Source of the DNA: Sinonovacula constricta
Lineage: Eukaryota; Mollusca; Bivalvia; Cardiida; Solecurtidae
Reading direction: 5' to 3'
DNA: 64,000 nt
NCBI GenBank assembly: GCA_007844125.1
Contig: CM017561.1
Span: forward strand, 23,775,208-23,839,207
Positions 1 to 14,138 of the stretch are shown here, piece after piece (within the stretch, counting starts at the first letter, position 1; every line of letters begins with the position of its first letter). A program made the position numbers and the translations under genes. The notes beneath the pieces are model-generated. The model did not search any database. It had not been told where the DNA came from and worked only from the letters and a program-made list of their open reading frames with translations.

Positions 1-304
1 TTCTTTGCCTAGGAGTAGATCATCCAGGGGCTGTCTAAACAGATTCTGCACTATTTGCCGCTGAATTCTGGCAGTAAATACATTTGGGTTTGCAGGTTTT
101 TGTTCTCAAATTTAGTTTGCATAAAAGTAAGTTCAGCATGATAAGGTCTAAATCTGGTTGCATAACCAATCGGCATTCTTCAGTTACTCGCCACGCCACC
201 AAGCCCGGTACACTAACCTTTACTCCCTGGGTCCGCAGACCAAAAGTCTTTTGATAACAAAAATGTAAACAAATAAAGTAGATTACGTCATTAAGCGGCT
301 TTAT

Positions 305-358
305 CCCCACCCCACCCACCCCATCCCCATCCCCACCCCCACCCCCAACCCCACCCCG
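305..358 (+). repeat. C-rich simple sequence
   Basis: A run of CCCCA/CCCCAC-type units with no coding content. The rest of 1-780 holds no recognisable gene, apart from a foldback fragment at 16-60. Confidence 0.8.
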
Positions 359-779
359 AAAAAAAAGAGCCGCACCAATGTCCTGAAGGTCGTTGTTGTG
401 CTGGGTGCATCTTTACGCATTATCACCAAGAAAGGAGTTTACCAAATATAATATAGACCCCCTGTCCTGATTAAATGTAAGCTTGTTTTCCACATTGTTC
501 GGTAGTTAGGAATCCATGTCTATAGTGAAATAGACAATTTCAACTAGCATGCGTCTTGCTTCGACATGTTTATATTTGAGGTCTAACACTTGTTACGCCA
601 ATAGTTGACTATAGTGATATGAATCTTTATATAGGATGGTTTTATTTGCCGATCTATTAGGTTACAACACTGATTTCTTTTATATACCGTGTATATTTGT
701 TTTGTGAATATATTTTCGAAATAATCGCGCGTATACAATTACGGTTTTTGGATGATTTCATTCTATTTTTGTACCAAAC

Positions 780-3700
780 GAGATTACCACCAAGATTTAA
801 CCAGACCAGATAAGGACACCCAAGTTTACCACAAAATTTTATCAGACCGCATAAGGACACAGTAGGTTACAACGAAGATTTTACCAGACCACATAATGAC
901 AAGGGTACCACATAATGACAGTAGGTTACCACGAAGATTTAACCAGACCACATAATGACAGTAGGTTACAACAAAGATTTAACCAGACCACATAATGACA
1001 GTAGGTTACAACTAAGATTTAACCAGACCACATAATGACAGTAGGTTACAACTAAGATTTGACCAGATCACATAAGGACATGTAGGTTATTCCGAAGATT
1101 TAACCAGACCACATAATGACAGTAGGTTACCACGAAGATTTAACCAGACCACATAATGACAAGGGTAGGTTACCACGAAGATTTAACCAGACCACATAAT
1201 GACAGTAGGTTACAACGAAGATTTGACCAGATCACATAAGGACATGTAGGTTATTCCGAAGATTTAACCAGACCACATAATGACAGTAGGTTACAACGAA
1301 GATTTGACCAGATCACATAAGGACATGTAGGTTATTCCGAAGATTTAACCAGACCACATAATGACAGTAGGTTACAACGAAGATTTGACCAGATCACATA
1401 AGGACATGTAGGTTATTCCGAAGATTTAACCAGACCACATAATGACAGTAGGTTACAACGAAGATTTGACCAGATCACATAAGGACATGTAGGTTATTCC
1501 GAAGATTTAACCAGACCACATAATGACAGTAGGTTACCACCAAGTTTTAACCAGACCACATAATGACAGTAGGTTACCACGAAGATTTAACCAGACCACA
1601 TAATGACAAGGGTAGGTTACCACGAAGATTTAACCAGACCACATAATGACAGTAGGTTACAACGAAGATTTAACCAGATCACATAATGACAGTAGGTTAC
1701 AACGAAGATTTAACCAGATCACATAAGGACATGTAGGTTACTCCGAAGATTTTACCAGACCACATAATGACAAGGGTACCGTATAATGACAGTAGGTTAC
1801 CAAGAAGATTTCAACCAGACCACATAATGACACTAGGTTACCACCAAGATTTAACCAGACCACATAATGACAAGGGTAGGTTACCACGAAGATTTAACCA
1901 GACTACATAATGATATTAGGTTACCAAGAAGATTTTAACCAGACCACATAATGACAGTAGGTTACAAAGAAGATTTAACCAGACCACATAATGACAGTAG
2001 GTTACCACGAAGATTTAACCAGATCACATAATGACAGTAGGTTACAACGAAGATTTAACCAGATCACATAAGGACATGTAGGTTACTCCGAAGATTTTAC
2101 CAGACCACATAATGACAAGGGTACCGTATAATGACAGTAGGTTGCCAAGAAGATTTTAACCAGACCACATAATGACACTAGGTTACCACCAAGATTTAAC
2201 CAGACCACATAATGACAAGGGTAGGTTACCACGAAGATTTAACCAGACTACATAATGATATTAGGTTACCAGGAAGATTTTAACCAGACCACATAATGAC
2301 AGTAGGTTACAAAGAAGATTTAACCAGACCACATAATGACAGTAGGTTACCACGAAGATTTAACCAGACCACATAATGACAGTAAGTTACCACCAAGTTT
2401 TAACCAGACCACATAATGACAGTAAGTTACCACCAAGTTTTAACCAGACCACATAATGACACTAGGTTACCAAGAAGATTTATCCAGACCACATAATGAC
2501 ACTAGGTTACCACCAAGATTTAACCAGACCACATAATGACAGTAGGTTTCCACGAAGATTTAACCAGACCACATAATGACAGTAAGTTACCACCAAGTTT
2601 TAACCAGACCACATAATGACACTAGGTTACCAAGAAGATTTAACCAGACCACATAATGACACTAGGTTACCAAGAAGATTTATCCAGACCACATAATGAC
2701 ACTAGGTTACCACCAAGATTTAACCAGACCACATAATGACAGTAGGTTTCCACGAAGATTTAACCAGACCACATAATGATATTAGGTTACCAAGAAGATT
2801 TTAACCAGACCACATAATGACAGTAGGTTACAACGAAGGTTTAACCAGACCATATAATGACAGTATGTTACCACGAAGATTTAACTAGACCACATAATGG
2901 CAAGGGTAGGTTACCACGAAGATTTAACCAGACCACATAATGACAGTAGGTTTCCACGAAGATTTAACCAGACCACATAATGATATTAGGTTACCAAGAA
3001 GATTTTAACCAGACCACATAATGACAGTAGGTTACAACGAAGGTTTAACCAGACCATATAATGACAGTATGTTACCACGAAGATTTAACTAGACCACATA
3101 ATGGCAAGGGTAGGTTACCACGAAGATTTAACCAGACCACATAATGACAGTAGGTTACAAAGAAGATTTAACCAGACCATATAATGACAGTATGTTACCA
3201 CGAAGATTTAACTAGACCACATAATGGCAAGGGTAGGTTACCACGAAGATTTAACCAGACCACATAATGACAGTAGGTTTCCACGAAGATTTAACCAGAC
3301 CACATAATGATATTAGGTTACCAAGAAGATTTTAACCAGACCACATAATGACAGTAGGTTACAACGAAGGTTTAACCAGACCACATAATGACAGTAGGTT
3401 ACAACGAAGATTTAACCAGACCACATAATGACAGTAGGTTACCACGAAGATTTAACCAGATCACATAATGACAGTAGGTTACAACGAAGATTTAACCAGA
3501 TCACATAAGGACATGTAGGTTACTCCGAAGATTTTACCAGACCACATAATGACAAGGGTACCGTATAATGACAGTAGGTTGCCAAGAAGATTTCAACCAG
3601 ACCACATAATGACAGTAGGTTACAAAGAAGATTTAACCAGACCACATAATGACAGTATGTTACCACGAAGATTTATCCAGACCACATAATGACAGTAGGT

Positions 3701-4137
3701 TACCACCAAGATTTAACCAGACCACATAATGACACTAGGTTACAAAGAAGATTTAACCAGACCACATAATGACACTAGGTTACCAAGAAGATTTATCCAG
3801 ACCACATAATGACAGTAGGTTACCACCAAGATTTAACCAGACCACATAATGACAGTAGGTTACCACCAAGATTTAACCAGACCACATAATGACAGTAGGT
3901 TACCACCAAGATTTAACCAGACCACATAATGACAGTAGGTTACCACGAAGATTTAACCAGACTACATAATGATATTAGATTACCAAGAAGATTTTAACCA
4001 GACCACATAATGACAGTAGGTTACCACCAAGTTTCAACCAGACCACATAATGACAGTAGGTTTCCACGAATATTTAACCAGACCACATAATGACAGTAGG
4101 TTTCCACGAAGATTTGACAAGACCACATAAGGACAAT
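780..4137 (+). repeat. 40-bp minisatellite array, about 80 units
   Basis: The unit reads roughly AACCAGACCACATAATGACA then GTAGGTTACAACGAAGATTT. Units vary by substitution (ACAAC/CCACC/CCAAG) and some carry an inserted AAGG before GTAGG. Between about 1040 and 1530 two unit types alternate in a dimer of about 81 bp repeated several times. Longer blocks, for example 1600-1900 and 2030-2350, are near copies of each other, so the array grew by large segmental duplications as well as unit slippage. The array is stop-rich and non-coding. Confidence 0.97.
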
Positions 4138-4139
4138 CT

Positions 4140-6364
4140 AGATTATTACGAAAATTTACAACAAATTAAATTGAATGTTTTGAAAATAAATTGTATATAT
4201 AAACGTTTGGGAGTTAGTATGAATGAATTCAGTTGAACGAATTTTTGCATATTCGGCAGATTAAATAATTTCTTGTTAAAATTCACAAGCGTGTCGGGCC
4301 ACTATATAGACCTGAATACATCAAGTATTAAATAATCCGCACGTTACACTCTGCTGTAGAGTTTAGTTTGTAGTACAAGTGCTTATTGTTACCCAGTTTG
4401 TAATTCTAGCAGCTATGAAGGTCGCCAGAGCAAGGCGGAAGGGCATTCAAAACTTGAATGACGACAAGGACGAAAGTCCATTTGTAAATGTATACTTTCC
4501 TTGTCTGTATGTTTATGGATTTATATCACACAAAACCACACAATCATTGAACCTCAAGTTTGTGGCTGATTTTTCAGCAATTGCTATGGTGGTGGGGGCT
4601 AATTACACAACCGGCTCTTGAATTAGTAAAATGGGCAATTTGACAGTTTCATGAAAAGACACACAAATGTGATTTAGGAAATCCAGACAGCTTGTAAAGT
4701 AATTCTGAAACATATGAAAAGATAAATAGGCACTTCTACGATTTTTTTTTAAAATTTTTTATACAATGCACATATGACATAAGCGTATTCATGTACAGCG
4801 TCCATTTCCCCGATTTCACAGTTTCCACTGGGGTAAAAATCATGTAAATATTCAAGTGAGCCCTGACATTCCTAGTTCAGTATAGCAAGGCACCGAAACC
4901 TATGATATAGAATTATAGGCACAAGTCCACGATGGAATTTGAAATCTCTGGTAGGATCTGTGAATCGAACTTATGACCTCATTGAGCCGCTAGAATTATC
5001 ACACAGTCTATGTCCGAGTTATATGATGACTCTGTGTTTCAGAGAATAGAAAAACGGTACCCGCATACATATGAATGTCTCGCTGACTTGGTGACACAGA
5101 TATGCTGATTTGCAATATCGCCATCTGAATGTTGAAACAAGGAGGCAGACATTGTAGTCGCATGGGGAGATATAACACTGTATACACAAGTGGCCAACTA
5201 AGACCGCTTAGGCAAATTGTGTCCATTCAGATCAGTAAGAGGGCTGGAGTTGGCTGATCCAAATTTACACTTATTGCTGAATGGTACCAAGTGCATACCA
5301 TTGTTAGTTAAACTCTAAGAACTATCTGTTAATAAATCATAACAGTAAATTTGTTACGATATCTCTAAAATTAAAGCGTAGTGGAGGGTACCCAAGACGT
5401 TACGACTATCAGCGGACATTCAAGGTCACAAAACATTCCATGGTCGTCTGGATCTGCCATCGTCATACAGTCTTTTTGAAGTCATCTATGACCTTTCCAT
5501 AAGACGCTAGTACATATAGTTCGCATAATGGCACTTTGTTGTCTGTGTCAAAGGTTATCTTAGTTCAGAACATACACAATCTAATTAAAATCATATCCTG
5601 AAAACCGCTCCGCAATCAGAATCTGACGACGAGTCAATAAAACCTTCCCAACCAATCAGATTGTCGACCTACAAAATCGCACAAGTAAATGATGATCCGA
5701 AACCGTCCGAACGTGTCATGTTAGTGGCTGCGTCCTATTTACAAAGAAATGTAAACATGGACACTCCACGCAAGACTTATGTCACTGAAGACATTCTTGT
5801 CCATAATGCAATCAAGAATTTGCTTCGGAAGTGGTTTAAATAGGCGAATTCCTATTTTTGTCAAACACTTTTCTTCTGCATCATCGATAGTTTCCATTTT
5901 GCAACCGAAAGCGTTATGCATTACGCTCTCTGATTGGTTGTTATGAAAAAAGTTATCGGGGAAAGCCATTCTTGTTTATAGACAGTATTTTCGGGCCGTC
6001 TTCAGATATTATATTTTGTAAGATCTTACATTCTGTAAGATCTGACTTTAGTGAGATTGGCACATACAATAATTCCTTAGCCTGTATGCACACTTTTGGG
6101 TTTATTAAACTTATTCAACTTGTACGCTATTACTGCATGTAAATCTTAATTTAATTCATTTTGGGGGCATCCGCCAGATGTGAATTAAACACACGACATA
6201 TTTGCCCTGATAATCTATTACAAGCATGTAGAGTCCAGAATGTGTGCCAGAGTATTGTAGAAAATATTTGTGGCCATAGACTGCTCCAGAGAACGCCGCA
6301 TTCCTCTTGCTGATACGAAAAGTAAGAGAATGTAGACAAACTTTACTAAAAGAAATTATATACA
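4140..6364. other. No gene recognised
   Basis: AT-rich sequence with short open frames only, none with recognisable domains. A copy of the dispersed TACACT-ATTTGCT-type foldback arm lies at about 5241-5280. Confidence 0.5.
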
Positions 6365-6995
6365 AAAAACAAACAAATATTCTAAGCCATAAACTGTAGA
6401 CAAGATATTTAAGTTAATCTGCAGGCAAGATATTCTAAGCCATAAACTGTAGACAGGATATTCTAAGTTAACCTCCAGACAATATATTCTAAGCCATAAA
6501 CTGTAGACAGGATATTCTAAGTTAACCTGCAGACAATATATTCTAAGCAAGAAACTGTTTACAAGATATTCTAAGTTAACCTGCAGACAATATATTCTAA
6601 GCAAGAAACTGTAGACAAGATATTCTAAGTTAACCTGCAGACAATATATTCTAAGCAAGAAACTGTAGACAAGATATTCTAAGTTAACCTGCAGACAATA
6701 TATTCTAAGCAAGAAACTGTAGACAAGATATTCTAAGTTAACCTGCAGACAATATATTCTAAGCAAGAAACTGTATACAAGATATTCTAAGTTAACCTGC
6801 AGACAATATATTCTAAGCAAGAAACTGTAGACAAGATATTCTAAGTTAACCTGCAGACAATATATTCTAAGCAAGAAACTGTATACAAGATATTCTAAGT
6901 TAACCTGCAGACAATATATTCTAAGCAAGAAACTGTATACAAGATATTCTAAGTTAACCTGCAGACAATATATTCTAAGCAAGAAACTATAGGCA
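6365..6995 (+). repeat. 54-bp tandem array, about 11-12 units
   Basis: The unit is built from AAGATATTCTAAGTTAACCT, GCAGACAATATATTCTAAGC and AAGAAACTGTAGAC. The first units use CCATAAACTG and the later ones AAGAAACTG. The unit itself is an imperfect dimer of a TATTCTAAG-containing half-unit. Because 54 is divisible by three, a 224-codon frame stays open on the minus strand; I regard this as an artefact. Confidence 0.95.
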
Positions 6996-6999
6996 AGAC

Positions 7000-9533
7000 C
7001 ATCTATAGTTTTCGACAATATAATCGCCAACTCTCGGATACTTCACGGTCTTTACGAACGGAAATCATGAACGTATGTAGGTTCTTTGACTAGTTTGTAA
7101 CTCGTAACCGTTTTACCAAAGCATGCGAAAAAAGCATGAGTGTCAGTTTTATGTAGCCTAATTATACCCAGCACTGTATTTTGGACAAAACAAAAAGAAA
7201 CAGCAGATAGCCGGTTAAAACTGGTTTGTTCAGACTCAATCAACAAGATGTATGGTCATTTTTATTTGAAACAGAAATGTAAAATTAACCCTTTACTTGA
7301 AAGTTTGATTTTAAAAATGTTTTCACCTCATTTGATGGCATATAGATGCACTTTTCTCGTTGTTTGGTGAAATGACACTATCGTCTTGCGGTCTGACACA
7401 TGAGAATGCGTTTCCAGATGTGTTCTAGATAGTGTACAGGTGACATGTTCCTCAGGTAACCGTTGTCATCGGTCAACTGCCTTATAAGCGTCTGATTTAC
7501 TACAGTTAAGAATATGTAACGTTATCCCTGATTATGCCTGCGTCTGCTTGTATAAGATATACCAAATCTAAGTTATTCGCTAACAACTACGAGTCTCAGA
7601 TCTGCTTTTTCCCCATCAAAACGCAAAATTTTACAGAATACCGTTGTTCCGGTTTCATTTCACACCTATTTTACACCTATTTGTTAAAACAGTCCACTTG
7701 TTTACGCCGTAAAAACCGGAAATGACGTCGTTGACGTCGTGCACTTTGGTGCCATAATTTATATCAACGTCAAAGCCACACTGAGCATTCATTGAGACAT
7801 GATTGACAAATAAAATTGTACTTTCGCGCGGTGACGTTAAGGTGACCCGCTCACGTCTACTTGACGATGCTATGGTGACGATATCTCGCGCATCATGCGC
7901 AACTACGTTTTCAGTATGTAATTTACTCATAGAATATTGTTGCAGCTACACGTATATAAAAAATAAAGTGAAAATAATGAAAATTGAAGAAATAACGGCA
8001 CTTGTCCCGAAACTTTCGAACATCCCTCGTACATGCAAAGGTAGCGGATCTAGCAATACAGTTAGCTAGAATCTAGGCAGCAAATACTACACATATTGTA
8101 ACTTTATTGCCTGCTCTGCACCGATTATATCTGTATAAGCATGGTAAAATAAGGACCAAGTTGATTAGGAATTTAATAAAATTCAATTAATAATAAAGTG
8201 TCTGTGTGTTTTAAATATACTTTAATAAAACAGTGAAGTCAATTTGAGACAAAACCTTGTAACTCTGTCTGTTTTAATTAACCCTGACGTGTTACATGTC
8301 AAAACGAATTAAAAAAACCTAGTTAACACCATACATGAGCCAACTCATTGTTGTGTCATACAAATCAATATAAAAGTTTAATAGAATGTCAACGTGTATA
8401 CAAGGAAACAAGGCAACATTATCATTTCAACCGTATTACATATTTCTCCATGTTATTACTTACTCCCCTTGTCGCTAAACATGACCTGAAGGTTTGGAAA
8501 GGTTAAACAGATTAAGAAGCGTGTAGAAAGCGAAATCTTAGCCTGCCAAGAGAGAACAGCTCAGATATGGACATAAAGCTTATATCCCGATCAACCTGCA
8601 CCGAGGATAGCATTTCGCTCAAGATCCGAACTATTTGCTTTTGTGATGTAATCTCTCCATCCAATAACAGGTGCGCATAGCTGCGGAAAACTAAGAAGTA
8701 GTACGAGTTATGATCTATAAATACAAGAAGCGGGTTGTGGCCTAAGATAGTTCTGATGTAAGGACTGACCCCAGAACCCCACGTGACTTGTTACGTCTGT
8801 GCTGTTAATTACATAACATGCACATCTCCTTTTTAGAATTTGGAATGCAAAGTAAATTTAATTGTTTTGTTGGGACATTTGCTATTGGTTGATTAGGACA
8901 AATTGCGGAAATAAAACAACACGCATGGTCTTGTTGAGTAATATTCGTAGTTTGCTGATTCAATACATACACGTCTATTTATACCGATCATTCGGAGGGA
9001 AAAAACAGTGTCCTGTATATGCTCATATGAAAACAGTTATAACAGCATTGTTTCTGCTACCATGTGAGTACGAAAAAAAAAGACAAGTTCGTAAAAATGC
9101 AGGAGAAAACGAAACTGAAAGCTAATATTTGAACAAATATAGTTGAAAAGGACTCTTGATTTAACTCACAACCTGCTAACCAGGAATGTATCAAGTTGAG
9201 GCAGATCAGTTAGCTCCGCCTTTATTTGATGTTTTTTGTTTGTGATAATTAATTAAAATTTATAAGAATTTGTATAGGTTATAATTAATTAAGCACACAA
9301 AATGTTATTACTCTATGTTAAAGTGATGCATTTATTCCCCCCTTTTATTCACATGTCCATTCTGAATTGAGTAAATTGGCAAAATATGGTAAATTATTTG
9401 CAATTAATACTAATAAATAAAGTTCACGTATTTTAATATCTAAATGCATTTGCTGCAAACTTCTGTCGAAACACCTTGTTAAAAATAACAGTTGACAACA
9501 TTCGAAGAAAAACGACTTTCCCACTGAACACTG
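7000..9533. other. No gene recognised; CRE-like pair
   Basis: Two CRE-like TGACGTCG octamers lie at 7723-7730 and 7732-7739, followed by a locally CpG-richer stretch to about 7920. No domain-bearing frame is present. One weak candidate exon at 7977-8040 is treated as a finding. Confidence 0.4.
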
Positions 9534-9797
9534 TATGACTATTATTAGTTTAAACCTATTTATTTATAGTCGATTGGGAAACCAGTTCTTTTAACTTATA
9601 TTAATCCCTCTCGACTGTCCACTTCCTGGGTAGAACCAGTACTCAGGTACTGAATACCTGGGGCAATGTGCAGTAAATAGTCTTGCTCAATAACTAACAT
9701 CACGTGGTCAGTTTCGGGGTTCGAACCCGGGACGCTCCGATCCGGCGTCCAACGTCTTAACCACTAGACCACGAACGCTCACAATATGACTATTATT
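9534..9797 (-). mobile_element. tRNA-derived SINE, family A, copy 1
   Basis: A full-length SINE on the minus strand (9547-9784) flanked by a perfect 13-bp target-site duplication TATGACTATTATT (9534-9546 and 9785-9797). The tRNA-like head has box A TGGTCTAGTGG and box B GGTTCGAACCC, followed by an unrelated body and a short 3' tail with TTTATAGTCGATTGGG on the plus strand. It also carries a CACGTG at 9701. Confidence 0.9.
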
Positions 9798-12700
9798 GGG
9801 AAATGGTTTTATAAGAATGAAACACATCTGCACCTTAGTGTTGATATTTGTTCATTTTTTTAATTTATCTTCACATACTGTACCAATGCGTTCATTGACT
9901 TTCTAGCACTGGATAAATTTTATCCAGTTATGTTCAAGTATGACTAATATTATATTGCAAAGTAGGCTAAATGTCTACTCCAGATCTTGTGCAGAATGTC
10001 CTTTTTATTACTCTAATGTCGAACACAAATTATAATTGCCCATATGATAGCCATTTGTGTGAACTGCTATAACATTTTATTACTGTTGGACAATATTCTG
10101 TCGTTTTTTGTATTCAGAGCGATCATATTTTTTATTTATTATGAAAATGATAATGTCATGTGCTTAGTTTTTGTACCAGTAAATGATGGTCAAAGTTATT
10201 CAACTTGAACATTTCGTCCTAAATTTCCCAGGTAGTCTTCTGTGGGATTATAGATGGGGTTTTAATTTAGCCAATCAGATTTTAATAATTGTCCTAGCAT
10301 GCATACAGCGTTTGATAAGCTCCGGACTAGAAGCCGTTGGAGCTACAGTACTGTAAGTAAGGGCTTGTAAAGTCTGGGCTAACAGAACTGAACTCATAGC
10401 TTGCTGATTTGATATTAATAAGACAAATAGTTTATATCTAGAACACCCAGCTACCTGCTGCATGGGAGCTGTATGATCATGATCTCCACTATTTGTTGCA
10501 TAATTTCTATTGAAAATGCCTGATACTGTTTACCTGTATTAATAATAAAAAAGCCTTACAATTTAGTATGGGTTTGAACAAGTGTTTCATAAAAGGGGTT
10601 AAGTGTCTGCCGCTTTATGCCAGAAAGACACGCAATTAAAGGACTACAAACATTTATGGTTTACAAGAAAGGTTCCCCTGAAAGCTGCTTGTTGATGTGA
10701 CACTTGAATGTGTGAGTTGTAATGTAACATTATAAAAACAAGTCTCAACTTTTTGTACTCGGATTTTAGAGAGCTTTTTTTATATAATCAACCGGGGTGC
10801 TAGAAACCACGTGGCCCTTTCACAGATCAGCGTTCTGGTCAGGTACAGCAGGGAATAGTGTTGCAAACTGAGGAATTCGTCACAAAATTAAATCGACTTT
10901 TTGTTTCATAATTTACACACTTCACAAATTTTGTAATAAGGAAAAACGCCTGAACTTAAAACAGTAACATTTTTATCAGAAATTATACACCCACCCACCG
11001 TACTCCAAAACAGCCACCCACCTCACTCCAAAACACCCGCCGGCGAGCGCCTGCTACCGTAGTTAAGGACATATCTAGGCGAAGTGTCGGACACCATCTT
11101 TATGAAAACAATAACTGCGGAAACGCTCGTTGAAACAGTGGAGTCACTTAACCACTTCTTCAATGAATCAAGAAACATGTCCCGAGCTATACATACTGTA
11201 AAAGCTTTTGAAGGGCCCCTTAATAGGTCTCTATACTCACTGCGATGTCGTACTGGTAAATGATAGATACAATTTAAGTTCTTGCGATCTGGCGATGATC
11301 GGTAATAATTTTGACTTCTAAACATTGCGTTTAATCAATGTTCTAAAATGTCGGCTATTTTCCGCTAAACGACCGTTATGGCATTATTTCAGGAGGTTCC
11401 TGACAAAATAGTGATTTTTTTTATGAATACGCTTTAGACTTTTCGTGATTTGGAGAGGGTAGGGGTTAATTTCTATAAAAAAAACACACAATTATTAAGG
11501 ACATACAATTATAAAGCGAATATAATGATTTACCTTCTTTTACACTGTCCTTAATAGGATAGAACGTTAAACTTCTAAACTATAAAATGTTTTTGTAGAT
11601 ATGTTTGTCATCTGTTCATATGCTTGCCAGTGCAAAAAGGACAAACGGTAATAGATGATAATAATAATAAAGTCAATATTATTGAAAGTTTCGACAAAGC
11701 TTTCTAAAACATCCCTTTTAGCTAGATTTCCTTTCTGAAAATATCCCGATTGTAAAGTCATAATGCTAGTTTTTACAAGTGAGGATCATGACATTTCTGA
11801 AACCGGTAATTTTTGTACAGGTATGAAAAGTCATGTATTTTATCAGGCGAAAGTTAACGACATTGCTCTCTAGAAATGCCGGTAAAGTGAGCCGAAATAC
11901 TGATTTTATACCAACTTAAACACTTGTAAACTATGGCAGCAGTTTTAAGACCCTGTAAATATGGCGTGTTTTGCTTTTGCAGCATGCAACTGGTGAAGTA
12001 TAATAACGTATTTAAAGGCAAAGTATTTCTATACTTTTTTTTCTAAAAAATCTACCTAATTAACAGCAAGACAATACCTATGGTCAGTTATCATTTCCAG
12101 ATTCCAAAAGATAACGATTTTCTACAGTTGCATGTTAAATGGTATACTTAACATCATACAGGCGATTAGTCGTACATCACCTTTTAATCAACGTGATCCT
12201 ATGACTCGATTCTGATCGTATTTCACCAATCATGTCTCATTTGATGGCCCAGATTCGAGGGGTTTCACATTGCCTAACTCTACCTCACTGCTCATTTAAT
12301 TTGTCACCACCATACGACTCCAATGACTCCTGGCACCACGTGATTTGGGCTACTGGGAAAGAAAGATAGCATTTACAATCTTATTTATCGGCAACTCAAT
12401 TTAATAACACCTAATATTGGTTATTAACATTACGGTAGATTAGCGTGTTGTGTTCAAAGGGCACTATCTATCTAGCATGGTAGTGTTAGGGCCTGCCTGC
12501 CCTGTAGTGACTTGTAGCCTTGTAGGCACGAATTGACAAGACTCCGGTAAATAGTGTAGATCCAGCTCAGGCACGTTCCGCTGGAAGCTGTCGCCTCAGT
12601 TTCTGCACTTTTTGCTGCAGGATCTATATCATTATGACTTGTATCCTTTGTATGTTGTTTGTAATCAAATGTCACAGATTTTTGCATTGCTTGAAAATTA

Positions 12701-13576
12701 ATATGATGAGAGACGATATTATGTCATTCAGGACTCACCTTGACAACCTTGAAGAGCACTTGACCTTGATCGGACTTGCATCTTGTTATACGAGCACCCC
12801 AAATGGTGAAATTAATACGTTAATACATGATGACGTCAGAATCAGGAGATATCTATGTCAACCTGTAATGTATTGTATTTAAACATGTTTATGTATATGG
12901 CTGTCATACATTTGAATATGTCTGCCTCGTGACTAGGTGTCATTCATCCATTCATGATTTTAGTAACAAATGCACTGATTTGCGACTTTTAAAACTAGAC
13001 CAAGATCGCCGCATCCCACATAAACAAATACCGTGTTTAATTAAAAAATGAAGAATCGTGTGCATAGTAAATGTTTCAGTAATCATGTTCAGTAATCATG
13101 GGACGTTTGTCACTTGAAGTCTATACAGTGTTCCCTTTATAGTGGAAGTATGTAGATTTAAAAGGATGCCACACAGTTGCATTATCTTTTTTCTGGTCCG
13201 ACCAGACCGGGATCTATCTTTATAATTGCCACGGAGGCAGCAAGGGGTATATTCCACTATCATTTCGAGGACTCTTGCCCGTGGCGGCCTGGGTTTGAAG
13301 CCAGACAAGAGAAGATTGTATATTGTATAATTATTATCTTATATTGGCCGACTTGGTGTCATCAGCTGTCTGCTTGCATCCAACGCACCATTTACATGTT
13401 GTATCGATCCCGACCAGGCATAGTCCTCTTTGTGCTGCATTAAAGGCAGCAATATAAACTTTGTTAGTTTATTGATAATTACAGCAAACGTCACACACAA
13501 ATCTGCAAAATATGTACATTTAAATTAATACCTACATATGAGATTGAGTTCACACTGTTTAGAATATATTGATCCA
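9798..13576. other. No gene recognised
   Basis: Only short open frames. Foldback fragments are present at 10463-10500 and 12549-12590, and a possible SINE remnant with a box-B-like GGTTTGAAGCC is near 13290. Confidence 0.5.
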
Positions 13577-14138
13577 AGCCATTTCATCAGGAAGACCCCA
13601 GACTAACCGTTGGCGGCGCTCCACATTTCATCAGGAGGGTCCCAGACTAACCATTGGCGGCGCTCCACATTTCATCTGGAAGACCCCAGACTAACCATTG
13701 GCGGTGCTCCACATTTCAGCTGGAAGACCCCAGACTAACCATTGGCGGCGCTCCACATTTCATCTGGAAGACCCCAGACTAACCATTGGCGGTGCTCCAC
13801 ATTTCATTAGGAAGACCCCAGACTAACCGTTGGCGGCGCTCCACATTTCATCAGGAAGGTCCCAGACTAACCTTTAGCAGCGCTCCACATTTCATCTGGA
13901 AGACCCCAGACTAACCATTGGCGGTGCTCCACATTTCAGCTGGAAGGCCCCAGACTAAGCATTGGCGGTGCTCCACATTTCATCTGGAAGAACCCAGACT
14001 AAGCATTGGCAGCGCTCCACATTTCAGCTGGAAGGCCCCAGACTAACCATATGCGGCACTGCACATTTCATCTGGAAGACCCCAGACTGACCATTGGCAG
14101 CGCTCCACATTTCAGATGGAAGACCCCAGACATATGCG
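13577..14138 (+). repeat. 44-bp tandem array, about 13 units
   Basis: The unit is CACATTTCATCTGGAAGACC then CCAGACTAACCATTGGCGGCGCTC. Variants alternate TCTGG/TCAGG/AGCTGG and GCGGCG/GCGGTG/GCAGCG. It is non-coding and GC-richer than its surroundings. Confidence 0.95.

Noticed and set aside
780..4137. Could the regular 40-bp array be a CRISPR array?
   Set aside because: Units abut with no unique spacers, the organism is eukaryotic, and there are no cas genes.
4379..4621. 80-codon frame with basic MKVARARRKG segment
   Set aside because: Short, no recognised family, and the frame continues into AT-rich filler; possible chance frame after the array.
6356..7030. 224-codon minus-strand frame
   Set aside because: Explained by the 54-bp array.
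11023..11325. 100-codon minus-strand frame starting at an ATG
   Set aside because: Composition looks less random than most, but I recognise no domain and see no gene structure; not enough to call a gene.
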